The notes beneath the pieces are model-generated. The model did no database searches, was not told the DNA's origin, and saw nothing but the letters and a program-made list of their open reading frames with translations. Below are positions 14,590 through 22,694 of a DNA stretch of 22,807 nucleotides, one piece after another. Origin of the DNA: Lentisphaeria bacterium UBA1791 (GTDB taxonomy: Bacteria; Verrucomicrobiota; Lentisphaeria; Victivallales; Victivallaceae); NCBI GenBank assembly GCA_002314455.1, contig DCFZ01000006.1, positions 1 to 22,807 of the forward strand, given 5' to 3'. The position numbers and the translations under genes are program-made. Numbering within the stretch: position 1 is the stretch's first letter; each line of letters begins with the position of its first letter.

Positions 14590-16926
14590 ATGAAGGTGTT
14601 GCACACATTGCACAGCAAACTTCTCGCGCTCGCGCTTTTGAGCAGCGTCAGTTTGTTCGCCGACAAGGTGGCGGAGGTCGTTTTCGACCAGGCGTCGTCG
14701 GTCAAGATCCCCGACGCGGGCTTGCTCGCGCGAATCAAGACCCACCCCGGTATGGAATTCGACCGCGAGACCCTCACCGCCGACAACAAGCGTCTCTACG
14801 AGACCGGTAATTTCGCCGACGTCGTCAGCGAGAGCGAAAAGCTCCCCGACGGCAGAGTCAAGGTGATTTTTCACCTGCGGACCCGTCCGCGCGTTTCGCA
14901 CATCGAGATCACCGGCAACGCCAAATTCGAAACGCACGAGCTCGGCAAGGAAATCACCCTCAACGAGGGCGGTTTGCTCAACGACCGCCAATTGCAGGAA
15001 AGCGCGCAGAAATTGCGCAAGTTCTACCTCGACCGCGGCTACCGCGACGTCGAAGTGATGCCGAGTTTCATCAACGACCCGAAAAATCCCGACGACATCA
15101 TTCTGACATTCAAGATCGCCGAGCATTTGCGCCTCAAGGTGAACGACGTCACGTTTGAGGGCGCGACCGTCTTTTCCCAGCGCGAACTGCGCAATTCGAT
15201 CGCCAACCAGTACAGTTATTTCAACTGGGTGCCTTTCCTCAACGACTTTCTCAACCGCGGTCTCTTTGACCGTCATGAACTGGAGCTCGATCAGGCGCGG
15301 ATCCGCGAAAAGTACCTCGATCTCGGCTATCTCGACGCCAAGGTGACCAAGGTCGAGACGACGCCGGTCGCGGACGATCCCGAATTCGTCGATCTCAAAT
15401 TTTTCATCAGCGAGGGCGAGCCTTACAAGGTTTCCAAAGTGACGATCTCGGGCAGCGAGAAGTTTTCCGCCGAGGAATTGATGCCGCTGTTGAAATTGCA
15501 GGAAAACGAAATTTTTTCGCTCGGCGCCGAGACCGCTTCATCGCGCAACCTCATCGGCCGCTACGAGACATTCGGCTACTGCGACATCAGTTGCCGCGCC
15601 GTCCGCACCGAGAAATTTCAGGATCACACCGTCGCGGTCGATTTCCTCATTTCCGAGGGGCGGCCCTATCACGTGCGCGACGTCATCATCGTCGGCAACA
15701 CCGACACCAAAGACAAGGTGTTGCGCCGCGAACTTGCGATCCAGCCGGGCGACCCGGTCGACCGCAACCGCATCGAAGTGAGCCGCCGCCGGTTGCTCGG
15801 CATGGGCTATTTCACCAAGGTCGAGGCGGATGCGGTCAACGCCGACGCGCTCGATGAAAAGGATGTGCGCATCACCGTCGAAGAAAATCACGAGCGCTAC
15901 CATCTGCGCATCGGCGCCGGCGTTTCCGACGTCAACTCCTTCTTCGGTATGGCGGAAATTTCGAGCGACAACTTTGACCTTTTCAACCCCGGCAACTGGT
16001 TCTACGGCGGCGGCCAGCGTATGCGTATTCAGGGTATTCTCGGTGTTGAGAATGCCGGTTTCAACGTCGATTTCGTCGAACCGTGGCTCTTTGATCTGCC
16101 GTTGCGCTTTGAGATCTCGACGTATATGAACTGGGCGGACTACGATCAGTGGCGCGAACAGCACACCGGCGTGCGCACTTCGCTGCAGCGCAAGGTTTTT
16201 GACGACTTCACCTCGGTCGCGCTCGGCTACAAATTTGAGATCGTGCGCATCGACGAGGTCTGCAACGAATTGAAAGATCCGTTGCACGAGCTCGGTCTCG
16301 ACGGCACTTCGCGCATCGGTCAGGTCTCGCTGATGGTCAACCGCGACACCCGCGACAGTCTGGTCGATCCGACCGAAGGCTATATGCTCAACCTTTTCGG
16401 CGCGATCGGCGCCAAGGGACTCGGCGGCAGCAGCGACTTCTACCGCGTCGAAGCCAAGGGTACTTATCACTACAGCTTTTTCGACAAGGCGATCATCGCG
16501 ACGGTCGGCGCCAAAATCGGCGTCATTTCCGGATTTGATCAGGATCCCGCTTCGGTGCCGCTCTCGGAACGCTACTTCCTCGGCGGCGGCAACTCGCTGC
16601 GCGGCTTCTCGTACCGCAGCGTCGGTCCGCACTACAACGGTCAAAATATCGGCGGTCAGTCGATGTTGCTGATGACCGCCGAAGTCAGTCACCCGATCTG
16701 GGGACCGCTGCGCGGCGCGATCTTTGTCGACGCCGGCAACGCGTGGGAAGACGCGTGGGATTTCAACTTTTCCCAATTCAACGTCGGCGTCGGTTACGGC
16801 TTCCGGCTCAAACTGCCCCAGCTGAACATGCCGATCAAGCTCGACCTCGCGTTCCCCGTGTTGAACAACGTGGAAAACGAATCGAGCAAATTGCGTATTC
16901 ACTTCAACGTGGGGTTCACCTTCTAA
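14590..16926 (+). CDS. bamA: Outer-membrane protein assembly factor BamA
   Basis: BamA folds and inserts beta-barrel proteins into the outer membrane. From the ATG at 14590 the product has 778 residues: a signal peptide (MKVLHTLHSKLLALALLSSVSLFA, probable cut before DKVAEVVF), five POTRA domains (roughly 25-100, 101-180, 181-275, 276-355 and 356-432, with boundaries such as SHIEITGNAKF, VSKVTISGSEKF and VRDVIIVGNTDT), and a C-terminal barrel. The barrel carries NSLRGF (668-673), equivalent to the VRGF motif of barrel loop 6, and ends in the beta-signal NVGFTF. A GTG at 14581 overlapping the dnaB stop (GTGA) would add three residues; neither start has a clear ribosome site. Placement after dnaB and before mazG is unusual; skp and lpx genes, common bamA neighbours, are absent. 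Confidence 0.93.
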   Translation: MKVLHTLHSKLLALALLSSVSLFADKVAEVVFDQASSVKIPDAGLLARIKTHPGMEFDRETLTADNKRLYETGNFADVVSESEKLPDGRVKVIFHLRTRPRVSHIEITGNAKFETHELGKEITLNEGGLLNDRQLQESAQKLRKFYLDRGYRDVEVMPSFINDPKNPDDIILTFKIAEHLRLKVNDVTFEGATVFSQRELRNSIANQYSYFNWVPFLNDFLNRGLFDRHELELDQARIREKYLDLGYLDAKVTKVETTPVADDPEFVDLKFFISEGEPYKVSKVTISGSEKFSAEELMPLLKLQENEIFSLGAETASSRNLIGRYETFGYCDISCRAVRTEKFQDHTVAVDFLISEGRPYHVRDVIIVGNTDTKDKVLRRELAIQPGDPVDRNRIEVSRRRLLGMGYFTKVEADAVNADALDEKDVRITVEENHERYHLRIGAGVSDVNSFFGMAEISSDNFDLFNPGNWFYGGGQRMRIQGILGVENAGFNVDFVEPWLFDLPLRFEISTYMNWADYDQWREQHTGVRTSLQRKVFDDFTSVALGYKFEIVRIDEVCNELKDPLHELGLDGTSRIGQVSLMVNRDTRDSLVDPTEGYMLNLFGAIGAKGLGGSSDFYRVEAKGTYHYSFFDKAIIATVGAKIGVISGFDQDPASVPLSERYFLGGGNSLRGFSYRSVGPHYNGQNIGGQSMLLMTAEVSHPIWGPLRGAIFVDAGNAWEDAWDFNFSQFNVGVGYGFRLKLPQLNMPIKLDLAFPVLNNVENESSKLRIHFNVGFTF

Positions 16927-16927
16927 A

Positions 16928-17737
16928 ATGGGCAAGGCGCTTCTGTTGGGATATACGGCGGATGCCGATTCGCTGCTGAATTTGTTGAAACGCCTGCGCG
17001 CCCCCGGCGGCTGCCCGTGGGATCGCGCCCAGACGCGGCAGACCTTGAGCCGCTGTCTGCGCAACGAGTGCGCCGAATTTGTCGAAGCGCTCGATCAGGG
17101 CGACAAAGAACACATCCTCGATGAACTCGGCGACGTGATGATGAACGTCTTTCTGCAAGTCGCCGTCGCCGAGGAAAAAGCGGAATTCACCCTGGAGGAC
17201 GTCTGGGCGCACGTCATCGAAAAGATGATTCGCCGCCACGAGCACGTTTTCGGCTCCGGTCAGGCGGGCACTCCGGAAGAGGTGCTCGCGCTCTGGGAAA
17301 AGGTCAAGGCGCGCGAACCCGGCCGCACCGCCGCGAAATCGCTGATGGACAAGGTCGATCAGAGCCTTTCCGCGCTCGACCGCGCCGACAAACTGCAATC
17401 CCGCGCCGCCAAAGGCGGTTTCGACTGGCCCGACGCGACGGGCGCCGCCGCCAAGGTCGATGAAGAAAGCCGCGAAGTCGCCGCGGCGATCCGTCAGGGC
17501 GACGATGCCGCCATCGACGAGGAAATCGGCGATCTGCTCTTTGCGATTGTCAACTTGACGCGCAAGCGCGGCGGCCGCACCGCCGAGGAATTGCTCCGTC
17601 AGGCGAACTACAAATTTGAACGTCGTTTCCGCGCCGTCGAAAAGAAACTTGCCGACGCCGGTAAAAGTTGTGAATCTTCCACGCTGGAAGAAATGGACGC
17701 CCTTTGGGATCAAGTCAAAAAAGAGGAGATCCGCTAA
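16928..17737 (+). CDS. mazG: Nucleoside triphosphate pyrophosphohydrolase MazG
   Basis: MazG hydrolyses (d)NTPs to NMPs and PPi, cleaning non-canonical nucleotides. The 269-residue protein has two MazG domains. The first has LRAPGGCPWDRAQT (C29-P30-W31-D32), NECAEFVEAL and DELGDVMMNVFLQVAVAEE, followed by RRHEHVF. The second has KGGFDWPD, KVDEESREV, DEEIGDLLFAIVNLTRK and YKFERRFRAVEKKL. This is the full-length two-domain form (E. coli about 263 residues). The ATG lies one base after the bamA stop. The final TAA shares a base with the next ATG (TAATG), so it is coupled to arnB. Confidence 0.94.
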   Translation: MGKALLLGYTADADSLLNLLKRLRAPGGCPWDRAQTRQTLSRCLRNECAEFVEALDQGDKEHILDELGDVMMNVFLQVAVAEEKAEFTLEDVWAHVIEKMIRRHEHVFGSGQAGTPEEVLALWEKVKAREPGRTAAKSLMDKVDQSLSALDRADKLQSRAAKGGFDWPDATGAAAKVDEESREVAAAIRQGDDAAIDEEIGDLLFAIVNLTRKRGGRTAEELLRQANYKFERRFRAVEKKLADAGKSCESSTLEEMDALWDQVKKEEIR

Positions 17738-18873
17738 TGCGCAAGGAATTTCTGCCGTTTACCCGCCCCGCGATCAGCGAGAGCGACATCGCCGCCGTCA
17801 CCGATGTGTTGCGTTCCGGCTGGATCACCAACGGTCCCGCCAACGCCGGTTTTGAACAGGCGCTCGTCGAGTTGACCGGCAGCGGCTACGCCGTCGCCGT
17901 TTCAAGCGCGACGGCGGCAATGCATTTGTTGTTGCAGAGTATGAAAATCGGCCCCGGCGACGAAGTCATCACGCCGTCGATGACCTGGGTCTCGATCGCC
18001 AATATGATCGAACTTGCCGGCGCGAAGCCGGTTTTCGTCGAGGTCGACCGCGAAACGTTGCTCGTGCGTCCCGATGCAATCGCCGCGGCGATCACGCCGC
18101 GCACCCGGTTGATCGTGCCCGTCCACTTCGCCGGCGCGAGCGCCGATCTGGATGCGATCGCCAATGTCGCGCACGGGATCCCCGTCGTCGAAGATTGCGC
18201 GCACGCCGTCGGCACCTTTTACAAAGGCGAACACGTCGGCAGACGCAATTCGGCGATCTTCAGTTTTCACGCGATCAAAAACGTCACCTGCGGCGAGGGC
18301 GGTATGTTCGTCACGCCCGACGAGGCGCTCGCGACGTCAATCCGCCGGTGGAAGTTCCACGGGATCGCGATGGACGCGTTTGACCGCCAGAACCGCGGCC
18401 GCAGTCCGCAGGCGGAAGTGATCTCGCCCGGATTCAAGTACAATTTGACCGATATGCAGGCGGCGCTCGGCTTGAACCAGATGCGCCGCTGGCGCGAGAT
18501 CAACGCCAAGCGCACCCAACTGGCGATGCTCTACCGCGAACTCTTTGCCGACGTGCCGGAAATTGCTCCGCTCGGCGATCCCGCGTACGATTTCACCCAC
18601 GCGTGGCACCTTTTCATCGTGCGCGTCAATTCCAAAAAAATCGACCGCAACACCTTTATGGCGGAACTCAAGGCGCGCAACATCGGCACCGGGTTGCATT
18701 TCCGCTGTGCCCATCTGCAGAAATTCTACCGCGAAAAGTACAACTATCTGCCCGGCACGCTGCCGGATACCGAATACAACAGCGACCACATCACTTCGCT
18801 GCCGCTTTTTCCCGATATGACGGAAGACGACGTCCGCGACGTCGTTTCGGCGGTGCGCGAAGTTTTAGCTTAA
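17737..18873 (+). CDS. arnB: ArnB-type PLP aminotransferase (UDP-4-keto-pentose to UDP-L-Ara4N)
   Basis: ArnB transfers an amino group from glutamate to the 4-keto sugar nucleotide that leads to UDP-L-Ara4N, the lipid A modifier linked to polymyxin resistance. The 378-residue protein is DegT/DnrJ/EryC1 family and follows remembered E. coli ArnB closely along its whole length: EFLPFTRPAIS, SGWITNGP, VSSATAAMHLLLQ, GDEVITPSMTWVS, PVHFAGA, EDCAHAVGTFYKG, FSFHAIKN with the PLP lysine K181, SPGFKYNLTDMQAA, HAWHLFIVRV, IGTGLHFRCAH and SLPLFPDM. GAGGAG supports the ATG at 17737, which overlaps the mazG stop. Other 4-amino-sugar aminotransferases are possible, but ArnC downstream strengthens the call. 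Confidence 0.85.
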   Translation: MRKEFLPFTRPAISESDIAAVTDVLRSGWITNGPANAGFEQALVELTGSGYAVAVSSATAAMHLLLQSMKIGPGDEVITPSMTWVSIANMIELAGAKPVFVEVDRETLLVRPDAIAAAITPRTRLIVPVHFAGASADLDAIANVAHGIPVVEDCAHAVGTFYKGEHVGRRNSAIFSFHAIKNVTCGEGGMFVTPDEALATSIRRWKFHGIAMDAFDRQNRGRSPQAEVISPGFKYNLTDMQAALGLNQMRRWREINAKRTQLAMLYRELFADVPEIAPLGDPAYDFTHAWHLFIVRVNSKKIDRNTFMAELKARNIGTGLHFRCAHLQKFYREKYNYLPGTLPDTEYNSDHITSLPLFPDMTEDDVRDVVSAVREVLA

Positions 18874-18876
18874 GCG

Positions 18877-20583
18877 ATGCGTTACGCAGAGAACAAAGTT
18901 GCCGCCGAGGAGTTGCGCCGCAACGAATGGGCGTTTTGGGGCGTTGCGCTTGCAGTATTGATTTTCTTTGCCGGCAGCGACGCCTGGTGGGGAAACGAAG
19001 CCTATTTCGCCGAGGTCGTGCGCGAAATGGAGCAAAGCGGCAAATGGTTTTATCCGACGTTCAATCAGGAAATCGTCCACAATGCGCCCTGGTTGCTGTT
19101 GTGGGAAGGATGGCTTGCCGGAAAACTTTTCGGCATTTCCGAGTGGAGCTTGCGCGGCGTCGCCATCTTGAATGCGCTGGCGTTGCTCGCCGGCACGATG
19201 TTGCTGGCGCGACAGTTTTTCAACCGCCGCATCGCGTTGCTTTCCGGCGTATTGTTGCTCGGCAGTTGCGGATTTCTGTACGCATCGCGCCTTTTCCTCG
19301 GAGTGATCCCCGCCGCCGCGTGCGGCATTTGGGCGCTTTACCTTTTTGTCGCGCCTTGGCAAAGAATGGATTTCCTGCGCCCCGCAGCGGTGATTTTTTT
19401 CCTCGTGCTCGCGGTCTTTTTGGGGAGCTTTTACGCGGCATTGCCGCCGCTCGGCGCCGGTATCGTCATTGGTTTGACCGTGAAAAAAGAAAAGCAGAGC
19501 AAATGGATGATCGCTCTCTGGAGCGCGCTTGGGATCGTTGCGTTGGCTGTTTGTTGCTGGTTGCGTCACTTTGGCGTACTGCCGCCGGAATATCCCCGCT
19601 TCGCCGAAGGTTTTTCGCGCGGGGTCTTGCGGGCGATCGGATTTGACGCAATCCGCGTCTTTTTCCCGTGGAGCTTGTGGGGGATCGTCGCGGTGGCGGA
19701 AATCTTTTTCACCTTTTCCCGGCGGGAAAGCAATTTCCGCAGTTTCGCCGTGGCGACGGCCGTCGTTTGGATTACGTGCCTTTTTCCCAGCATCGAGAAC
19801 TGGCGGCAGATGATCCATTTGCTGCCGATGGCGGCGATCCTGACGGCGGCGTCGCTCGCCGAGGAGCGGGAATTGAATTTCCCCGATCGCGCTGCCGATA
19901 CCGTGACGCGTTATCTCGCGATCATTACGGGGGCGTTTGCCGTCGCTTCCGTCATCTGGATTCCGATCCTGCAGATTCTTTTCAAGATCAGCTTGTCCGC
20001 CTATATTTTGTGGCTGATGCCGGTAATGGGCGTGACGGCGCAGTGCCTTCTGCTCTTTGACGAACGCGCGGCACAGCGTTGCGCGTTGCCGGAGCGTTGC
20101 GGCGGCACCGTGCTTGCGGCGTTGACGCTCGCGGCGACGGCGCTGTGCTTCCTCCGGCCGAATCTCGCCGAATTCCGTTCGGGACGCAGTTTCATTCAGG
20201 AGGAGTTGGCGGTGCAGTTGAAAAATCTGCCCGGCAAGGCTATGTTATACTATGGCGAACAGCCGGATGCGTCGTTGCTCTATTACGGAAAGGTCACGGC
20301 GCAATTCAACGCGACGGGCAAACGCGACCGGCAGACGCTCTTGCGCGAGTTTCTCGAAAGCAACCGCGAACGCTTTGTCGCCGTGATCGCAAATGCCGAC
20401 GAGGCGACGCAAAAGGAGATCGCCGCCATCGGAAATGAATTCGATCTGCGGTGGGAAACTCCGTCGGCGCGCGAACGCATCGGTACTTTCAGCAGCGCCG
20501 GCAAACGACTGGCGCTCTACTTCGGCAACGTGGGCGCCAAAGCGGAAACAGAATCAACTTCGGCAACAGAGGAGAAACCATAA
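18877..20583 (+). CDS. ArnT-like GT-C glycosyltransferase with divergent active-site motifs
   Basis: A 568-residue inner-membrane protein with about eleven transmembrane helices and a soluble periplasmic C-terminal domain (about 435-550), the architecture of ArnT and the PMT/GT39-GT83 families. The first periplasmic loop, AWWGNEAYFAEVVREMEQSGKWFYPTFN, aligns with the ArnT loop that normally carries Asp-Glu (QPDETRYAE in E. coli); here it is N40-E41. The usual KP that follows is also replaced (HNAPWLLLW). ArnT moves L-Ara4N from undecaprenyl phosphate to lipid A; lying between arnB and arnC suggests that role or a related transfer, but loss of the catalytic-type Asp makes activity uncertain. 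The C-terminal domain holds LPGKAMLYYGEQPDASLLYY, typical of this family. It starts 3 nt after arnB and ends exactly at the arnC ATG. Confidence 0.75.
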   Translation: MRYAENKVAAEELRRNEWAFWGVALAVLIFFAGSDAWWGNEAYFAEVVREMEQSGKWFYPTFNQEIVHNAPWLLLWEGWLAGKLFGISEWSLRGVAILNALALLAGTMLLARQFFNRRIALLSGVLLLGSCGFLYASRLFLGVIPAAACGIWALYLFVAPWQRMDFLRPAAVIFFLVLAVFLGSFYAALPPLGAGIVIGLTVKKEKQSKWMIALWSALGIVALAVCCWLRHFGVLPPEYPRFAEGFSRGVLRAIGFDAIRVFFPWSLWGIVAVAEIFFTFSRRESNFRSFAVATAVVWITCLFPSIENWRQMIHLLPMAAILTAASLAEERELNFPDRAADTVTRYLAIITGAFAVASVIWIPILQILFKISLSAYILWLMPVMGVTAQCLLLFDERAAQRCALPERCGGTVLAALTLAATALCFLRPNLAEFRSGRSFIQEELAVQLKNLPGKAMLYYGEQPDASLLYYGKVTAQFNATGKRDRQTLLREFLESNRERFVAVIANADEATQKEIAAIGNEFDLRWETPSARERIGTFSSAGKRLALYFGNVGAKAETESTSATEEKP

Positions 20584-21549
20584 ATGGCTCAAAAAGAACG
20601 TCTTGAATTTATTTCCGTCGTCGTGCCGGTCTACAATGAATCCGGCTGTCTCGACGAATTGCTTCAGCGTACGCTGACCGTGCTTGACGGCATCGGCCGC
20701 CGCTTTGAATTCATCCTGATCGACGACGGCAGTTGCGACGATTCCGCAGAAAAAATCGTCCGCGCCGCCGAAGCGCGCCCCGATCAGGTCATCGCCGTCT
20801 TGCTCAACCGCAACTACGGTCAGCACAACGCGATCATGGCGGGCTTTTCGCAGGTGCGCGGCGACCTCGTCATCACGCTGGATGCCGATTTGCAGAATCC
20901 GCCGGAGGAGATCCCCAATCTGATCGCCGCCGCCGAAGAGGGCAACGACGTCGTCGGCACCGTCCGCCAAAACCGGCGCGACACGTTTTTCCGCCGCTTC
21001 TGCTCAAAGATCGTCAACCGCGCCGCGCGTCAGGCGACCGGCGTCAATATGAACGACTACGGTTGCATGTTGCGCGCCTACCGCCGGAACATCGTTGACG
21101 CGATGCTGCAATGCAATGAACGCAGTACATTCATCCCCGTTTGGGGCAACAGTTTCGCCCGGACGACCTGCGAGATCCCGGTGGCGCACGCCGCCCGTGC
21201 CGTCGGCGAATCGAAATATTCGGTCTGGAAACTGATCAATCTGCAGTTCAACCTTCTCACCTGTATGACGACGTTGCCGCTGCGGCTTTTGACCTATTTC
21301 GGCGTCTTTACCGGCTTCAGCGGATTTATATTGAGCCTCTACATCCTCATCCGCCGGCTTTGTCCGGGCGGCGACGAATGGGCGGGCGCCGGCGTTTTCA
21401 CGCTCTTTGCCGTCAGCTTCATTTTCACCGGGATCCAGATGATCGGCATCGGCGTCATCGGCGAATACATCGGCCGCATTTACACCGACGTCCGCGCCCG
21501 GCCGCGGTACTTTATCGACCGTGTGATCGGTAAAAAAACGGAAAAATAA
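20584..21549 (+). CDS. arnC: ArnC-type undecaprenyl-phosphate aminopentose (GT2) transferase
   Basis: ArnC transfers 4-formamido-L-arabinose from UDP to undecaprenyl phosphate on the cytosolic face. The 321-residue protein is a GT2 transferase with PVYNESG, LIDDGS (D47-D48), NRNYGQHNAIMAGFSQVRGD, the metal-binding D100-A-D102 in TLDADLQNPPEEIP, VVGTVRQNRRD, DYGCMLRAYRR and ERSTFIP, then two C-terminal transmembrane segments (about 231-255 and 268-292) and GEYIGRIYTDVRARPRYF. These stretches follow E. coli ArnC very closely from memory, more than they do generic dolichyl-phosphate mannose synthases such as GtrB or YfdH. GAGGAG before the ATG is inside the end of the ArnT-like gene. arnA and arnD are not in the window. 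No clear terminator follows, only an AT-rich inverted repeat. Confidence 0.85.
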   Translation: MAQKERLEFISVVVPVYNESGCLDELLQRTLTVLDGIGRRFEFILIDDGSCDDSAEKIVRAAEARPDQVIAVLLNRNYGQHNAIMAGFSQVRGDLVITLDADLQNPPEEIPNLIAAAEEGNDVVGTVRQNRRDTFFRRFCSKIVNRAARQATGVNMNDYGCMLRAYRRNIVDAMLQCNERSTFIPVWGNSFARTTCEIPVAHAARAVGESKYSVWKLINLQFNLLTCMTTLPLRLLTYFGVFTGFSGFILSLYILIRRLCPGGDEWAGAGVFTLFAVSFIFTGIQMIGIGVIGEYIGRIYTDVRARPRYFIDRVIGKKTEK

Positions 21550-21565
21550 ACAAATAAATCGACGA

Positions 21566-21591
21566 TTTTTTCAAAAAGTTGTTTGAAAAAA
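21566..21591. repeat. AT-rich perfect inverted repeat overlapping the pseudopilin -35 box
   Basis: TTTTTTCAAA (21566-21575) and TTTGAAAAAA (21582-21591) are exact inverse complements around AAGTTG. The right arm contains the -35 TTGAAA of the next promoter. It could be a weak terminator of the arn operon or an operator site. Confidence 0.55.
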
Positions 21592-21611
21592 AGTAAAAAG
21601 GGTTGTATAAT
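21583..21611 (+). promoter_or_regulatory. Sigma70-type promoter of the pseudopilin gene
   Basis: TTGAAA (21583-21588) and a perfect TATAAT (21606-21611) are 17 bp apart. Predicted start of transcription is near 21618, giving a leader of about 50 nt before the ATG at 21670. Confidence 0.75.
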
Positions 21612-21669
21612 ATTACCGTATCATAGAGTTTCAACTCCGCTTTATGTGGAAAAACCAAAGGATTGGATT

Positions 21670-22401
21670 ATGAAAAAGTCTTTTACGCTGATCGAACTTC
21701 TGGTCGTTATCGCCATTATCGGTCTGTTGGCGGCAATCTTGATCCCCACGATCACGACTGCGATGGAAAAAGGCAAACGCACGACTTGTACGAGCAATTT
21801 GAAGGAAATCGGCACCGGCTTGATTATGTATGCCGGCAATTATGACGGCAAGTTCCCCGATGTGCCCGCCTATTGCGGTCCCGATGATGACCGCAAGGAA
21901 TTGACCGATTACAAGGGCACCGAGTGCGTTTTGAACGCGCTTTACTGGACGACCTTGCCGAATGCGAAACTCTACGTCTGCCCGACGACCGGTCTCTCGG
22001 CGGAAAAGAGCAGCAAGAAGTTTCTCACCTACGGCGACGTCAGCGCCAACAAGGATAAGGATCGCAACATCAGCTACGCGTTCTGCTCCGGTATGATGCA
22101 GGGCAACAGCGATATTTACGGCAACCCCGACTCCGGTATCGCGGCGGACTTCACCGGCGTGGATGGCTATGAGAAAAACGCCTCGAAGCGTCAGCCGAAC
22201 CACAAAGACTTCGGCATCATCCTCAATGCCAGCGGCAGTGCCATCGGTTATGAAGGCAAGAAATGCAGCTGGTTCTCGAGCACGAACACCGGCTTCTACA
22301 GCAACGAAGGTTCGCCGGAAGGCAACATCTTTATCTACCCGAACGAAAACCGCAAGACCGATGGTACGATCGGCTTTGAAGAGAAAAGCGACAAACAATA
22401 A
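21670..22401 (+). CDS. Stand-alone type IV pilin-like / type II pseudopilin (prepilin-type N-terminus)
   Basis: A 243-residue protein with the prepilin leader MKKS followed by FTLIELLVVIAIIGLLAAILIP: processing is expected between S4 and F5, and E9 is Glu5 of the mature protein. Ser rather than Gly at -1 is seen. The helix continues into TAMEKGKRTTCTSNLKEIG, then a globular C-terminal part with several Cys and a N-H178-KDFGIILNA-SG segment. That segment resembles the H-x9-DG prepilin-associated motif, but with Ser for Asp. Proteins of this sort are present in many copies in Lentisphaerota and Planctomycetes, with unknown functions. The ATG at 21670 has AAAGGA 7 nt upstream (21657-21662), and the promoter lies just before; a longer in-frame start at 21583 falls inside the promoter and is rejected. 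It is monocistronic, with its own terminator. Confidence 0.88.
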   Translation: MKKSFTLIELLVVIAIIGLLAAILIPTITTAMEKGKRTTCTSNLKEIGTGLIMYAGNYDGKFPDVPAYCGPDDDRKELTDYKGTECVLNALYWTTLPNAKLYVCPTTGLSAEKSSKKFLTYGDVSANKDKDRNISYAFCSGMMQGNSDIYGNPDSGIAADFTGVDGYEKNASKRQPNHKDFGIILNASGSAIGYEGKKCSWFSSTNTGFYSNEGSPEGNIFIYPNENRKTDGTIGFEEKSDKQ

Positions 22402-22421
22402 GTTTGAGCAGATTTCCCAAG

Positions 22422-22452
22422 GGCTGTCGCCAAAAGCGACAGCCTTTTTTTT
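22422..22452 (+). terminator. Intrinsic terminator of the pseudopilin gene
   Basis: A perfect 9-bp stem, GGCTGTCGC (22422-22430) and GCGACAGCC (22436-22444) with loop CAAAA, is followed by eight T's (22445-22452). It begins 20 nt after the stop codon. Confidence 0.95.
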
Positions 22453-22582
22453 GGGCGAAAAACCTTCTCACTCGCGCCCTTTTGCCGATGGCAAAATGAT
22501 CCGCTCCATATCAGACTGCGCGCTCGCGGGCAACCTGCTCGCATCATGAGCGATATTAACGTTGGTATAATGCCTTTTGTCT

Positions 22583-22597
22583 CGCGGCGACGCCGCG
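22583..22597. repeat. Palindrome CGCGGC-GAC-GCCGCG (REP-like copy 2)
   Basis: The same arms as the copies at 1216-1230 and 22680-22694, with a GAC centre; flanking T and A extend the stem to 7 bp (22582-22598). Confidence 0.8.
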
Positions 22598-22611
22598 AAA
22601 TGGGCGTCTTT

Positions 22612-22647
22612 GTCGGACTTGTCAGACAGGTCGGACATGTCTGACTA
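22612..22647. repeat. Four 9-bp tandem units of the GTCGGACTT family
   Basis: Units read GTCGGACTT, GTCAGACAG, GTCGGACAT, GTCTGACTA. Read on the other strand they match the TCCGACAAG-type repeats at 877-939, but are more diverged. Confidence 0.75.
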
Positions 22648-22679
22648 AAACAACGTGAGCATATGTAAAAGGGTAATAT

Positions 22680-22694
22680 CGCGGCAATGCCGCG
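22680..22694. repeat. Palindrome CGCGGC-AAT-GCCGCG (REP-like copy 3)
   Basis: Identical 15-mer to 1216-1230; flanking T and A extend the stem by one pair (22679-22695). Confidence 0.8.

Noticed and set aside
15538..17064. 508-codon minus-strand frame opposite bamA and mazG
   Set aside because: Antisense shadow; the plus-strand bamA and mazG products carry clear family motifs.
22543..22571. Promoter around TATAAT at 22566-22571
   Set aside because: No acceptable -35 box at 16-18 bp spacing (ATCATG at 22543-22548).
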